Positions 26,733-36,829 are shown, numbered from the stretch's first letter. The stretch: 64,000 bases of DNA from Rahnella inusitata_A (GCF_965118895.1 NZ_CBCPJJ010000025.1:1-64000), one strand, 5' to 3'. Numbers and translations: made by a program. Notes: generated by a model from the sequence alone, not told the origin.

Positions 26733-27818
26733 GTGAACCTACTCACTATGAGTACTGAACTCGTCATTATTTTCTTATTTTCATTCCTGTTTTTACTTGT
26801 TGCCAGAAAGGTAGCGACCAAAATTGGTTTGGTCGATAAACCCAATTTCCGCAAACGCCATCAGGGTCTGGTACCACTGGTAGGCGGCATCTCTGTTTTC
26901 GCCGGGATCTGCTTCACCTTTTTCATTACCGATTACCGCATTCCCCACGGCCAACTTTATCTACTCTGCGCAGGAGTACTGGTGCTGGTTGGGGCGCTGG
27001 ACGATCGATATGACATTAGCGTGAAAATTCGCGCGCTGGTGCAGGCCGGTGTTGCCGTCGCCATGATGAGCTTCGCCAACCTGACCTTGCGCAATCTCGG
27101 GCACCTGATTGGTCCCTGGGAAATGGTGCTCGGGCCGTTTGGCTATCTCTTCACGCTTTTCGCCGTCTGGGCTGCAATTAATGCATTCAATATGGTTGAT
27201 GGTATCGACGGCCTGTTAGGCGGGCTTTCCTGTGTCAGTTTCGGTGCTATGGGCATCATCATGTACGACAGTGGCCATATGGATCTGGCGCTATGGTGCT
27301 TCGCGATGATTGCGGCCACACTTCCCTATATTCTTCTCAATCTGGGCATCTTAGGCCGCCGCTATAAAGTCTTTATGGGCGATGCCGGCAGTACGCTGAT
27401 TGGCTTCACAGTGATTTGGATCCTGTTGCAAAGTACGCAGGGGGAATCGCATCCGATGAATCCGGTCACCGCGCTTTGGCTTATCGCCATCCCTCTGATG
27501 GATATGATTGCTATTATGTACCGACGTCTGCGCAAAGGGCTGAGTCCGTTCTCGGCTGACCGCCAGCATATTCATCATTTGATCATGCGCGCCGGTTTTA
27601 CTTCCCGTCAGGCATTTGTTTTGATCACCGTCGCTGCGGCGCTGCTGGCGGCAATTGGCGTCATTGGTGAGCATCTGCCGCTGGTGCCTGAATGGCTGAT
27701 GTTAGTATTATTTTTCTTCGCGTTCCTGCTTTATGGCGTGTGTATTAAACGCGCCTGGCGGGTTGCACGGTTTATTAAACGGGTCAAAAGGCGTTTGCGC
27801 CGCTCCACCGTTCACTAA
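26733..27818 (+). CDS. wecA: UDP-GlcNAc:undecaprenyl-phosphate GlcNAc-1-P transferase
   Basis: 361 residues of a polytopic membrane protein with about 11 hydrophobic segments. It starts ECA (and often O-antigen) synthesis by making undecaprenyl-PP-GlcNAc. The catalytic aspartates lie in GALDDRYDI (about 88-96) and NMVDGIDGLLGG (about 152-163), and the family motif SADRQHIHHLIMRAG is near 275. The start is GTG 26733 with only a weak ribosome-binding site, which may keep expression low. First gene of the ECA operon. Confidence 0.96.
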   Translation: MNLLTMSTELVIIFLFSFLFLLVARKVATKIGLVDKPNFRKRHQGLVPLVGGISVFAGICFTFFITDYRIPHGQLYLLCAGVLVLVGALDDRYDISVKIRALVQAGVAVAMMSFANLTLRNLGHLIGPWEMVLGPFGYLFTLFAVWAAINAFNMVDGIDGLLGGLSCVSFGAMGIIMYDSGHMDLALWCFAMIAATLPYILLNLGILGRRYKVFMGDAGSTLIGFTVIWILLQSTQGESHPMNPVTALWLIAIPLMDMIAIMYRRLRKGLSPFSADRQHIHHLIMRAGFTSRQAFVLITVAAALLAAIGVIGEHLPLVPEWLMLVLFFFAFLLYGVCIKRAWRVARFIKRVKRRLRRSTVH

Positions 27819-27844
27819 TATTTATAACCCGAGGCTTACTGGCT

Positions 27845-28912
27845 GTGGATAAATCAGAAATGACAAGTAACCAGAATGAACGCGCCATCGAAAATGAACT
27901 CGATATCCGCGGCCTTTGCTGCACCTTATGGAACGGTAAGTTGTGGATTACGGGGCTGGGGATCCTCTTTGCTCTCGTGGCGCTTGGTTCGTCCTATCTG
28001 ATGAAGCAGGAATGGAGTGCCACCGCGATCACCGATCGTCCGACGGTGAACAACCTGTCGTCCTATTTCTCGCAGGCGCAGTTCCTGCGTAATCTGGATA
28101 TGCGCAATGCGCCGCAGACTGACTCCAGCCGCCCGCCGATTTCTGATGAATCCTATAACGAATTTGTGATGCAGCTGGCGGCCTACGACACCCGCCGCGA
28201 TTTTTGGCTGCAATCGCCGTATTACAAGCAGCATCAGGAAGGCGACGCGCGGGCAAATGCCGTTTTGCTTGATGATCTCGTTAACGATATTCAGTTCACC
28301 GCGCGCGACGGTCTGAAAGTCCCGAATGACATCGTCAAACTGACTGCAGATAACTCGGTCGATGCCAATAAGTTGCTGCGCCAGTATGTGAATTTCGCCA
28401 GCGCCCGCGCATCCCAGCACCTTTATGATGAACTTCAGGGCGCATGGGCCGCGCGTACGCAGTCGATGAAAGCGCAAGTGAAGCGTCAGGAAGAAGTCGC
28501 GCAGGCCATTTTCAAACGTATTGCAAACAATACGGAGCAGGCGCTTAAAATCGCCCAGCAGCAGAATATCAATAAGAGTATGACGGACACGCCAGCCGAA
28601 GAATTGCCGGACTCCGACATGTTCCTGTTAGGCGTCCCGATGTTGAAAGCCCGTCTGGAACTGCTACAAGCTTCCGGTCCGGGGTACGATCTGGAGTATG
28701 ATCAGAACCGTGCGATGCTTTCTACGCTCAATGTCGGCCCGACGCTGACTGCAAAGTTTCAGACCTACCGTTATCTCAGAACGCCTGAAGAGCCTGTAAA
28801 ACGTGACAGCCCGCGCCGCGTATTTTTAATGATCATGTGGGGTGTTGTCGGTGGTTTAATCGGGGCTGGCGTTGCCCTGACGCGTCGTAAAAATAAGAGA
28901 AACACATTGTGA
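27845..28912 (+). CDS. wzzE: ECA chain-length regulator
   Basis: 355 residues of the Wzz family: a membrane segment at about 36-56, a large periplasmic coiled domain, and a second membrane segment near 325-345 after the PRRVFLMIMWG stretch. It sets the number of ECA repeats. The start is GTG 27845 with GAGG ten bases upstream; an in-frame ATG at 27860 is possible. Its stop overlaps the GTG of wecB. Confidence 0.94.
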   Translation: MDKSEMTSNQNERAIENELDIRGLCCTLWNGKLWITGLGILFALVALGSSYLMKQEWSATAITDRPTVNNLSSYFSQAQFLRNLDMRNAPQTDSSRPPISDESYNEFVMQLAAYDTRRDFWLQSPYYKQHQEGDARANAVLLDDLVNDIQFTARDGLKVPNDIVKLTADNSVDANKLLRQYVNFASARASQHLYDELQGAWAARTQSMKAQVKRQEEVAQAIFKRIANNTEQALKIAQQQNINKSMTDTPAEELPDSDMFLLGVPMLKARLELLQASGPGYDLEYDQNRAMLSTLNVGPTLTAKFQTYRYLRTPEEPVKRDSPRRVFLMIMWGVVGGLIGAGVALTRRKNKRNTL

Positions 28913-30039
28913 AAGTGTTGACGATTTTCGGCACCCGTCCGGAGGCCATAAAAATGGCGCCGCTGGTGCATGCTTTGTCGCAGGATGCGGCATTTGAATC
29001 CAGAGTTTGTGTCACGGCACAGCACCGTGAAATGCTCGATCAGGTATTACGTCTGTTTGAAATTACCCCCGATTATGATCTCGACATCATGAAACCGGGG
29101 CAGGGCCTGACTGAAATCACCTGTCGCATTCTGGCCGGGCTGAAACCCGTGCTGGATGATTTCAAACCGGATGTCGTGCTGGTTCATGGCGATACCACGA
29201 CTACGCTGTCAGCTAGCCTGGCCGCGTTTTATCATCAGATCCCGGTCGGTCACGTTGAGGCCGGATTACGTACCGGCGATCTTTCATCGCCGTGGCCGGA
29301 AGAAGCCAACCGTCTGCTGACGGGGCATCTGGCAACGTGGCATTTTGCACCGACCGAAAATGCCCGCGCGAATTTACTCAAAGAAAATATCCCTGGCCAG
29401 GGTATTTACGTCACCGGTAATACGGTGATTGATGCCTTACTGTGGGTCAGGGATCGCTTCAGCGGCGATACCTCTCTGGCGCAACAACTCGCCGCGAGTT
29501 ACCCCTTCCTTGATACCGACAAAAAACTCATTCTGGTTACCGGCCATCGTCGTGAGAGCTTCGGCGGCGGGTTTGAGCGGATCTGTTCCGCGCTGGCCGA
29601 TATCGCCCGCCAGCATCCTGATGTTCAAATTGTCTATCCGGTTCACCTCAATCCTAACGTCAGTGAGCCGGTGAACCGTATCTTGCATGGTATCGACAAC
29701 ATTGTGCTTATCAATCCGCAGGATTACCTGCCGTTTGTCTATCTGATGGATAAGGCCTATCTGATCCTGACCGATTCCGGTGGCGTGCAGGAAGAAGCAC
29801 CGTCGCTGGGCAAACCGGTGCTGGTGATGCGCGAAACCACGGAGCGCCCGGAAGCCGTCGATGCCAAAACGGTCAAGCTGGTCGGAACGGATCCCGCCAG
29901 AATTGTGGAAGAAGTGAACCGTCTGCTGACGGATGAAAATGAATACAACAGCATGAGCCGGGCACACAATCCTTACGGTGACGGCCATGCGTGTCACCAT
30001 ATTCTTGACGCACTGAAAAATCATTGGGTATCACAATGA
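28909..30039 (+). CDS. wecB: UDP-GlcNAc 2-epimerase
   Basis: 376 residues, the E. coli length. It interconverts UDP-GlcNAc and UDP-ManNAc, feeding WecC. Motifs of the family seen here: GTRPEAIKMAPL at the start, GHVEAGLRTGD, TGHRRESFGGG near 205, and DSGGVQEEAPSLGKPVLVMR near 290. GTG 28909 overlaps the wzzE stop by four bases; wecC overlaps its end by four bases. Cytosolic. Confidence 0.97.
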   Translation: MKVLTIFGTRPEAIKMAPLVHALSQDAAFESRVCVTAQHREMLDQVLRLFEITPDYDLDIMKPGQGLTEITCRILAGLKPVLDDFKPDVVLVHGDTTTTLSASLAAFYHQIPVGHVEAGLRTGDLSSPWPEEANRLLTGHLATWHFAPTENARANLLKENIPGQGIYVTGNTVIDALLWVRDRFSGDTSLAQQLAASYPFLDTDKKLILVTGHRRESFGGGFERICSALADIARQHPDVQIVYPVHLNPNVSEPVNRILHGIDNIVLINPQDYLPFVYLMDKAYLILTDSGGVQEEAPSLGKPVLVMRETTERPEAVDAKTVKLVGTDPARIVEEVNRLLTDENEYNSMSRAHNPYGDGHACHHILDALKNHWVSQ

Positions 30040-31298
30040 GTTTTAATACGATCTCTGTTATCGGACTGGGCTACATCGGTCTGCCTACCGCCGCCGCGTT
30101 TGCTTCGCACCAGAAAAAAGTGATCGGTGTGGATATCAATCAGCATGCGGTCGACACCATCAACCGCGGGGCGATTCATATTGTCGAACCGGATCTCGAT
30201 CTGCTGGTGAAGCGGGCCGTCGAAGACGGATTCCTGCGCGCCGTGACCACGCCGGAACCCGCAGACGCTTTTCTGATTGCCGTACCGACGCCTTTCAAAG
30301 GCGATCATCTGCCCGACATGAAATTCGTCGAATCCGCCGCGCTTTCTCTGGCGCCGGTGCTCAAAAAAGGCGATTTGATTATTTTGGAATCGACTTCTCC
30401 CGTGGGTGCGACCGAGAACATGGCCGCATTGCTGGCAGAAGTGCGTACCGACTTGACCTTCCCGCAGCAGGCAGGGGAGCAGGCTGACATCAACATCGCT
30501 TACTGCCCGGAGCGCGTTTTGCCGGGGCAGGTGATGGTCGAGCTGATTAAAAATGACCGCGTCATCGGCGGCATGACTGCACTGTGTTCGCAGCGTGCGA
30601 GTGAGCTTTACAACATTTTCCTCAAAGGTGAATGTGTCGTCACCAACTCCCGTACCGCTGAAATGTGCAAGCTGACTGAAAACAGCTTCCGTGATGTGAA
30701 CATCGCATTCGCCAATGAGCTTTCGCTAATTTGTGATGCGCAGGGCATCAATGTGTGGGAGCTGATCGGCCTGGCAAACCGCCATCCGCGCGTCAATATT
30801 TTGCAGCCGGGACCGGGTGTGGGCGGCCATTGTATCGCCGTCGACCCATGGTTTATCGTCGCACAAAACCCGGAGCTGGCGCGCATTATCCGCACCGCGC
30901 GGGAAGTGAACGACAGCAAACCCTTCTGGGTGGTTGACCGGGTGAAAGCGGCGCTGGCAGATTGCCTGACGACTACCGGCAAACGCGCAGCCGATGTCAA
31001 AATCGCCTGCTTTGGTCTGGCGTTTAAACCGAACATCGACGACCTGCGCGAAAGCCCGGCCGTTGAAGTCACGCATTTGATTGCCGACTGGCATGCCGGA
31101 GAAACCTGGGCAGTTGAGCCGAACGTGCATCAGCTGCCAGCCTCTCTGGCCGAAAAAGTGACGTTACATGCGCTGGATGATGCGCTGAAAAACGCCGATC
31201 TGCTGGTGATGTTGGTCGATCATGCTTCCTTCAAAGCGATCCCCGCCGCTCAGATTGAGCAGTCGTGGATTGTGGATACCAAGGGCGTATGGCGATAA
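30036..31298 (+). CDS. wecC: UDP-ManNAc dehydrogenase
   Basis: 420 residues. It oxidises UDP-ManNAc to UDP-ManNAcA, the second ECA sugar, with two NAD+. The N-terminal NAD site is GLGYIGLPTAAAFA (about 10-23), and the catalytic Cys lies in GVGGHCIAVDPW near 266. I chose ATG 30036, overlapping the wecB stop, over TTG 30024. In E. coli rffG and rffH follow; here wecD starts inside the end of wecC. Confidence 0.97.
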   Translation: MSFNTISVIGLGYIGLPTAAAFASHQKKVIGVDINQHAVDTINRGAIHIVEPDLDLLVKRAVEDGFLRAVTTPEPADAFLIAVPTPFKGDHLPDMKFVESAALSLAPVLKKGDLIILESTSPVGATENMAALLAEVRTDLTFPQQAGEQADINIAYCPERVLPGQVMVELIKNDRVIGGMTALCSQRASELYNIFLKGECVVTNSRTAEMCKLTENSFRDVNIAFANELSLICDAQGINVWELIGLANRHPRVNILQPGPGVGGHCIAVDPWFIVAQNPELARIIRTAREVNDSKPFWVVDRVKAALADCLTTTGKRAADVKIACFGLAFKPNIDDLRESPAVEVTHLIADWHAGETWAVEPNVHQLPASLAEKVTLHALDDALKNADLLVMLVDHASFKAIPAAQIEQSWIVDTKGVWR

Positions 31299-31993
31299 GC
31301 CTGCGCGGCAATGTTGATTCCCTCGACTGGGAGAGTGAGTTCTTCCAGTTGCAGAGCGCGAAGCTGACGCTCGATGCCGCCGCGCCTGAAGTCACGCTAC
31401 AGGATTTTGTGCCGTATGCGCTGGTGCAGGCGAAAGTGGACGCCGATCGGACGGATACGCTGGATGCCCTTTCGGCGCTGGGTTTCCGGCTGGCAGAAGG
31501 TGAAACCGACGTTTGTGTGGCGACAGGCTCGCAGGACGCCGCACTTACCGCCGGACGTCTGGCCATACCTGAAGATATTGCGGATGTGGTGAGTATCGCC
31601 CGACAGGCATTCCGGTTAAGCCGTTTTCGTGCGCCGTGGTATCACCCGCAGGACAGCGCGCGTTTCTACGCGATGTGGGCGGAGAAAGCGGTGCTCGGCA
31701 CCTTCGACCATCTTTGCCTGTGGGCAGATGACGAACAGGGTAACGGGCTGGGCTTTGTGACGCTGCGAAGGCTCTCGCCGGACGAAGCAAGAATTGGCCT
31801 GCTGGCCGTCAGACCTGAATGTCAGGGACGGGGAGCGGGCAGGAAATTAATGGCGGCTGCGAAACGTTGGTGTGCCGAACAGGGAGTGTCGCGTTTACAC
31901 GTCGCCACCCAAACCGGCAATCTCGCAGCCTTAAACCTTTATCTCGCCAGCGGTGGCAAAGTCACGCGCGCGGCGTACTGGCTGTACAGGTGA
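31289..31993 (+). CDS. wecD: TDP-fucosamine acetyltransferase
   Basis: 234 residues: a variable N-terminal half and a C-terminal GNAT domain (RIGLLAVRPECQGRGAGRKL near residue 170, with the acetyl-CoA loop). It makes TDP-Fuc4NAc for ECA. It is clearly divergent from E. coli RffC in the N-terminal half but shares SRFRAPWY, GTFDH and the final AYWLYR. ATG 31289 lies ten bases before the wecC stop and is preceded by AAGGG. Confidence 0.92.
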   Translation: MAISLRGNVDSLDWESEFFQLQSAKLTLDAAAPEVTLQDFVPYALVQAKVDADRTDTLDALSALGFRLAEGETDVCVATGSQDAALTAGRLAIPEDIADVVSIARQAFRLSRFRAPWYHPQDSARFYAMWAEKAVLGTFDHLCLWADDEQGNGLGFVTLRRLSPDEARIGLLAVRPECQGRGAGRKLMAAAKRWCAEQGVSRLHVATQTGNLAALNLYLASGGKVTRAAYWLYR

Positions 31994-31997
31994 AACA

Positions 31998-33128
31998 ATG
32001 ATCCCTTTTAATGCGCCTCCGATCGTAGGTACTGAAATTGATTTCATGCGTGAGGCGATGAGCAGCGGCAAATTATGCGGTGACGGCGGCTTTACCCTGC
32101 GCTGCCAGCAATGGTTCGAGCAGCGTTTTCACTGCCCGAAAGTGTTGCTGACGCCGTCCTGTACGGCTTCTCTTGAAATGGCCGCGCTGTTGCTCGATAT
32201 CCAGCCCGGCGACGAAGTTATCATGCCGAGCTTCACCTTTGTTTCCACCGCCAACGCGTTCGTACTGCGTGGTGCGAAAATTGTGTTTGTCGATATTCGC
32301 CCGGACACGATGAACATCGACGAAACCCTGATTGAAGCCGCCATCACTGACAAAACCAAAGTGATTGTGCCTGTGCATTACGCCGGAGTGGCCTGTGAAA
32401 TGGACACCATCATGGCGCTGGCCGAAAAGCATCGACTGTTTGTGGTGGAAGATGCCGCGCAGGGTGTGATGTCAACGTACAAAGGTAAAGCGCTGGGCAC
32501 CATTGGCCATATCGGCTGTTTCAGTTTCCATGAAACTAAAAACTACACTGCCGGTGGCGAAGGCGGCGCGACGCTGATTAACGACGCAAAACTCATCGAC
32601 CGCGCGGAAATCATTCGTGAAAAAGGCACCAACCGTAGCCAGTTCTTCCGGGGACAAGTGGATAAATATACCTGGCGCGATATCGGCTCAAGCTACCTGA
32701 TGTCGGATTTGCAGGCCGCGTATCTGTGGGGAAATCTGGACGCCGCTGAGAAAATTAACCAGCGCCGGCTGTGCATCTGGAACGAGTATTACGAAGCCTT
32801 GCAGGATCTGGCCGATGCAGGCCGCATCCAGCTGCCGGGCATTCCGCAGGATTGTGTGCAGAACGCCCACATGTTCTATGTGCGCCTGAAGGATATCGAA
32901 GATCGCGATGCCTTTATCCGCCACATGAAAGCCGCGGATATTCTTACGGTCTTCCATTATATTCCGCTGCACGCCTGCCCGGCGGGTGAAAACTTTGGCC
33001 GTTTCGACGGCACTGACCGCTTTACCACGCAGGAAAGCGAACGTCTGGTGCGCCTGCCGTTGTTCTACAACATGACCGACGACACGCAGCGCACGGTGAT
33101 TGCGGCCATGCTGCAATACTTCGCCTGA
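31998..33128 (+). CDS. wecE: TDP-4-keto-6-deoxy-D-glucose transaminase
   Basis: 376 residues, a DegT/DnrJ/EryC1 PLP enzyme. It makes TDP-Fuc4N, the precursor for WecD. The PLP lysine is Lys181 in SFHETKNYTAGGEGG. I chose ATG 31998, four bases after wecD ends and matching the family start MIPFNAPPIVGTE. Its substrate needs the dTDP-glucose enzymes that are missing from this operon, so they must come from elsewhere. Confidence 0.96.
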   Translation: MIPFNAPPIVGTEIDFMREAMSSGKLCGDGGFTLRCQQWFEQRFHCPKVLLTPSCTASLEMAALLLDIQPGDEVIMPSFTFVSTANAFVLRGAKIVFVDIRPDTMNIDETLIEAAITDKTKVIVPVHYAGVACEMDTIMALAEKHRLFVVEDAAQGVMSTYKGKALGTIGHIGCFSFHETKNYTAGGEGGATLINDAKLIDRAEIIREKGTNRSQFFRGQVDKYTWRDIGSSYLMSDLQAAYLWGNLDAAEKINQRRLCIWNEYYEALQDLADAGRIQLPGIPQDCVQNAHMFYVRLKDIEDRDAFIRHMKAADILTVFHYIPLHACPAGENFGRFDGTDRFTTQESERLVRLPLFYNMTDDTQRTVIAAMLQYFA

Positions 33129-33129
33129 T

Positions 33130-34380
33130 ATGTCGCTGGCAAAAGCGTCTGTCTGGACCGCTGGCTCAACGCTTATCAAAATTGGTGCCGGGCTGCTGGT
33201 GGTCAAGTTGCTGGCCGTGGCGTTCGGGCCGGAAGGTGTCGGGCAGGCGGGGAATTTTCGTCAGCTGGTGACGGTGCTGGGCGTATTGTCCGGTGCCGGG
33301 ATTTTTAATGGCGTCACCAAGTATGTCGCGGAACACCACGAAAATCCTGAGCAGCTCAAAGCGGTCCTTGGCACGTCTTCATCGCTAATTTTAGGGTTCT
33401 CAACGCTGCTGGCGGCGGTATTTCTGCTGGCGGCAGCGCCGGTCAGCGTCGGGCTGTTTGGGCATGATCGTTATCAGGCGGTGGTTCGTGCCGTGGCCTT
33501 GATTCAGATGGGCATCGCCTACGCCAACTATTTTCAGGCCATCCTGAAAGGCTATCGCGATGCGATGGGCAACGCGCTGGCCGTTATCGGCGGCAGCCTG
33601 ATTGGATTACTGGCCTATCTGCTGTGTTTCAAACTCGGCGGTTATGAAGGCGCACTGGCTGGTCTGGCGCTGGTGCCTGCGCTGGTGATTATTCCTGCGG
33701 CGGGTATGCTGTGGTGGCGCAAATCCTTTCCGCTGGCGTATCTGAGGCCGGGCTGGGATCGCTTTATCGCCAGCCATCTGGGCAAATTTACGCTGATGGC
33801 GGTGATCACCTCCGTCACCATTCCGGTGGCGTATGTGATGATGCGAAATCTCCTGGCAGAACATTACAGCTGGAAAGAGGTGGGGATCTGGCAGGGCGTT
33901 AGCAGTATTTCCGATGCGTACCTGCAATTTATCACCGCATCTTTCAGCGTGTATCTGCTGCCGACGCTGTCGCGACTGAAAGACAAACAGGCGATTTCCC
34001 ATGAGATCGTCAAGTCGCTGAAATTTGTGCTTCCCGCCGTCGCTGCCGTCAGTTTTACGGTATGGCTGCTGCGGGATTTTGCCATCTGGCTGCTGTTTTC
34101 CAAACAGTTTATTGCGATGCGCGATTTGTTCGCCTGGCAGTTGGTGGGTGATGTGCTGAAAGTCGGCTCGTATGTTTTTGGATATCTGGTGATCGCCCGT
34201 GCGTCTTTGCGTTTTTACGTGCTGACTGAAATCAGCCAGTTCGCGTTACTGACCGGATTCTCACACTGGCTGATCCCGATTCACGGTTCCCTGGGCGCTG
34301 CGCAGGCGTATATGGCGACGTATATCGTCTATTTCGCGCTGTGTTGCACCGTATTTCTTCTTTATCGTAGACGAGCATGA
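33130..34380 (+). CDS. wzxE: ECA lipid III flippase
   Basis: 416 residues of a polysaccharide-export (MOP) family membrane protein with about 12 hydrophobic segments. It moves undecaprenyl-PP-linked ECA trisaccharide to the periplasmic side. It matches E. coli WzxE closely (SLAKAS-WTA-STL-KIGAGLLV, IWQGVSSISDAYLQFITASF). ATG 33130 is one base after the wecE stop. It overlaps wecF by four bases. Confidence 0.95.
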   Translation: MSLAKASVWTAGSTLIKIGAGLLVVKLLAVAFGPEGVGQAGNFRQLVTVLGVLSGAGIFNGVTKYVAEHHENPEQLKAVLGTSSSLILGFSTLLAAVFLLAAAPVSVGLFGHDRYQAVVRAVALIQMGIAYANYFQAILKGYRDAMGNALAVIGGSLIGLLAYLLCFKLGGYEGALAGLALVPALVIIPAAGMLWWRKSFPLAYLRPGWDRFIASHLGKFTLMAVITSVTIPVAYVMMRNLLAEHYSWKEVGIWQGVSSISDAYLQFITASFSVYLLPTLSRLKDKQAISHEIVKSLKFVLPAVAAVSFTVWLLRDFAIWLLFSKQFIAMRDLFAWQLVGDVLKVGSYVFGYLVIARASLRFYVLTEISQFALLTGFSHWLIPIHGSLGAAQAYMATYIVYFALCCTVFLLYRRRA

Positions 34381-35459
34381 CAACGCTGATTCACGTTTTG
34401 GGATCTGACATCCCCCACCATAATGTCACCGTACTGCGCTTTTTTAACGACGTGCTGGCCGAATGCGCGCCTGAAAAGTTAATTTGCCATTTTATGGTAG
34501 CAGCGAAGGACGCGTCGGCGTTTGCTGAATTTACGCATCTGGATATTCGCGTTTATCCGGATAAAAAATCGCTGGCGGCGGCGGTAATTTCCCGCGCGCA
34601 GGAGCGGACGCACCGCTTTTTCTTCCACGGGCAATTTAACCCGACGCTCTGGCTGGCTATCCTGACCGGCAAAATCAAATCGCAGCAGGTGAGCTGGCAT
34701 ATCTGGGGTGCGGATTTGTATGAGTCGGCAGGTAGCCTCAAATTTCGGCTGTTCTATATGCTGCGCCGTCTGGCACAGGGACGTACCGGGCACGTTTTTG
34801 GCACGCGCGGCGATCTGATTCATTTCCATCAGCGTCACCCCCGTGTTCCGTCATCTTTACTCTATTTCCCGACACGCATGGATCCGGCGCTGACCCAGCC
34901 GGCAGATCTGCCGGAGCCACAAGGGCCGATGACTGTGCTGGTCGGAAACTCCGGCGATCGCAGTAATCGCCACATTGAAGCCCTGCGATCCTTACATCAG
35001 CAATTCGGCCCGGATATCCGCGTGATTATTCCGATGGGCTATCCGGCCAATAATCAGACCTATATCGAACAGGTGCGGGCAGAAGCATTAAAACTTTTCG
35101 CTCCTGCCCATGTTGAACTGATGACCGACGCAATGGCGTTTGCGGATTATCTCAACGTGCTGCGTCGTTGCACGCTGGGCTATTTTATTTTCGACCGGCA
35201 GCAGGCGATTGGTACCCAATGTTTGCTGATCCAGTTCGGCGTGCCGTTTGTGGTCAGCCGCCAGAATCCGTTCTGGCAGGATCTGGCGGAACAGCATCTG
35301 CCTGTACTGTTTTACGGCGATGCTCTGGATGTGAAAACCGTGGCCGAGGCGCGTCGCCAGTTGCTCAATACCGACCGGCAGAACATCGCTTTCTTTAATC
35401 CGAATTACATTACGGGTTGGCAGCAGGCGTTGCTGCTGGCAGCGGGAGAGGCATCATGA
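34377..35459 (+). CDS. wecF: TDP-Fuc4NAc:lipid II Fuc4NAc transferase
   Basis: 360 residues (E. coli 359). The glycosyltransferase adds the third ECA sugar, Fuc4NAc, to give lipid III. It is a GT56-family protein with no clear membrane segment and is probably peripheral. It starts with an ATGA overlap on wzxE and ends with a four-base overlap on wzyE, so these three are translated together. Confidence 0.94.
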   Translation: MTTLIHVLGSDIPHHNVTVLRFFNDVLAECAPEKLICHFMVAAKDASAFAEFTHLDIRVYPDKKSLAAAVISRAQERTHRFFFHGQFNPTLWLAILTGKIKSQQVSWHIWGADLYESAGSLKFRLFYMLRRLAQGRTGHVFGTRGDLIHFHQRHPRVPSSLLYFPTRMDPALTQPADLPEPQGPMTVLVGNSGDRSNRHIEALRSLHQQFGPDIRVIIPMGYPANNQTYIEQVRAEALKLFAPAHVELMTDAMAFADYLNVLRRCTLGYFIFDRQQAIGTQCLLIQFGVPFVVSRQNPFWQDLAEQHLPVLFYGDALDVKTVAEARRQLLNTDRQNIAFFNPNYITGWQQALLLAAGEAS

Positions 35460-36829
35460 CGCTGGCACAGTTAGGTGGCCTGTCTTTGGTTTACGCGCTC
35501 TCGCTGCTGTTTATCCTGACGCTAACCTACAAAGAATTCCGCCGCGTGCGTTTCAACTTCAACGTCCTGTTTTCGTTGCTGTATCTGCTGACCTTTTACT
35601 TCGGTTTTCCGCTGACCTGTGTGCTGGTTTTCCAGTTTGATGTCAAAGTGGTGCCGGTGGAAAACCTGTTGCAGGCCATGCTCGCCGCCACCTGTTTCTA
35701 TGGCATTTACTACGTCAGTTACAAAACGCGGCTGAAGGCCAAACGTGACGGGCCTTCACGGGCGATATTTACCATGAACCGGGTGGAGACGCATCTGACA
35801 TGGATCCTGCTGGCGCTGATCGCGGTAGTAACGGTCTCTATCTTCTTTATGCACAACGGTTTTTTGCTGTTTAAGCTAAAATCCTACAGCCAGATTTTTT
35901 CCAGCGACGTCTCCGGCGTGGCGCTCAAACGTTTCTTCTATTTCTTCATTCCGGCCATGCTGGTGGTGTTTTTCCTCAAGCCAGATGTGCGCCGCTGGCT
36001 GTTTTTCCTCGCCAGTACCGTTGCCTTTGGTTTCCTGACTTACGTTATCGTCGGCGGTACACGCGCCAATATTATCATCGCTTTTGCGTTGTTTTTGTTT
36101 ATCGGCATTGTGCGCGGCTGGATCTCATTGTGGATGCTGGCGGCCGCAGGCGTGCTGGGGATTGTCGGGATGTTCTGGCTGGCGCTGAAGCGCTACGGCC
36201 TGAACGTCAGCGGCCCGGAAGCGTTTTATACCTTCCTGTATCTGACGCGCGATACCTTCTCGCCGTGGGAAAACCTCGGCCTGCTGTTGCAGAACTACGA
36301 CAAAATCAGCTTCCAGGGTCTCGCGCCCATCGTGCGTGACTTCTACGTCTTTATCCCGAGCTGGCTGTGGCATGACCGTCCGAGCGTGGTGCTTAACACT
36401 GCCAACTATTTCACCTGGGAAGTGCTGGATAACCATTCCGGCCTGGCGATTTCCCCGACGCTGATTGGTTCGCTGGTGGTGATGGGCGGCGTGTGGTTTA
36501 TTCCACTCGGTGCCGTCGCCGTGGGCATGATCATCAAGTGGTTTGACTGGCTGTATGAGAAAGGCAAGGCTGATGCGAATAAGTATAAAGCGGCGATTCG
36601 GCAAAGTTTCTGCTTCGGCGCAGTCTTCAATATTATCGTGCTGGCCCGTGAAGGCGTGGATTCCTTCTTCTCACGGGTGGTGTTTTTCTGTGTCGTGTTC
36701 GGTGCCTGTCTGGTCGCGGCCAAATTGTTGTACTGGATGCTGGACGCTGCGGGGCTGATCCGTGCCAAAATGCCGCGCAATGAAAACCTCATCGGGACGG
36801 TAGCTGTCAGGAAAGCCAATGAAATCTGA
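35456..36829 (+). CDS. wzyE: ECA polymerase
   Basis: 457 residues (E. coli 450), with many membrane segments and a large periplasmic loop. It joins ECA trisaccharides into chains on the periplasmic face, with WzzE setting the length. The central SWLWHDRPSVVLNTANYFTWEVL region and VGGTRANIIIAFA match the family. I chose ATG 35456, overlapping the wecF stop, over a longer frame from 35417. Confidence 0.95.
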   Translation: MTLAQLGGLSLVYALSLLFILTLTYKEFRRVRFNFNVLFSLLYLLTFYFGFPLTCVLVFQFDVKVVPVENLLQAMLAATCFYGIYYVSYKTRLKAKRDGPSRAIFTMNRVETHLTWILLALIAVVTVSIFFMHNGFLLFKLKSYSQIFSSDVSGVALKRFFYFFIPAMLVVFFLKPDVRRWLFFLASTVAFGFLTYVIVGGTRANIIIAFALFLFIGIVRGWISLWMLAAAGVLGIVGMFWLALKRYGLNVSGPEAFYTFLYLTRDTFSPWENLGLLLQNYDKISFQGLAPIVRDFYVFIPSWLWHDRPSVVLNTANYFTWEVLDNHSGLAISPTLIGSLVVMGGVWFIPLGAVAVGMIIKWFDWLYEKGKADANKYKAAIRQSFCFGAVFNIIVLAREGVDSFFSRVVFFCVVFGACLVAAKLLYWMLDAAGLIRAKMPRNENLIGTVAVRKANEI

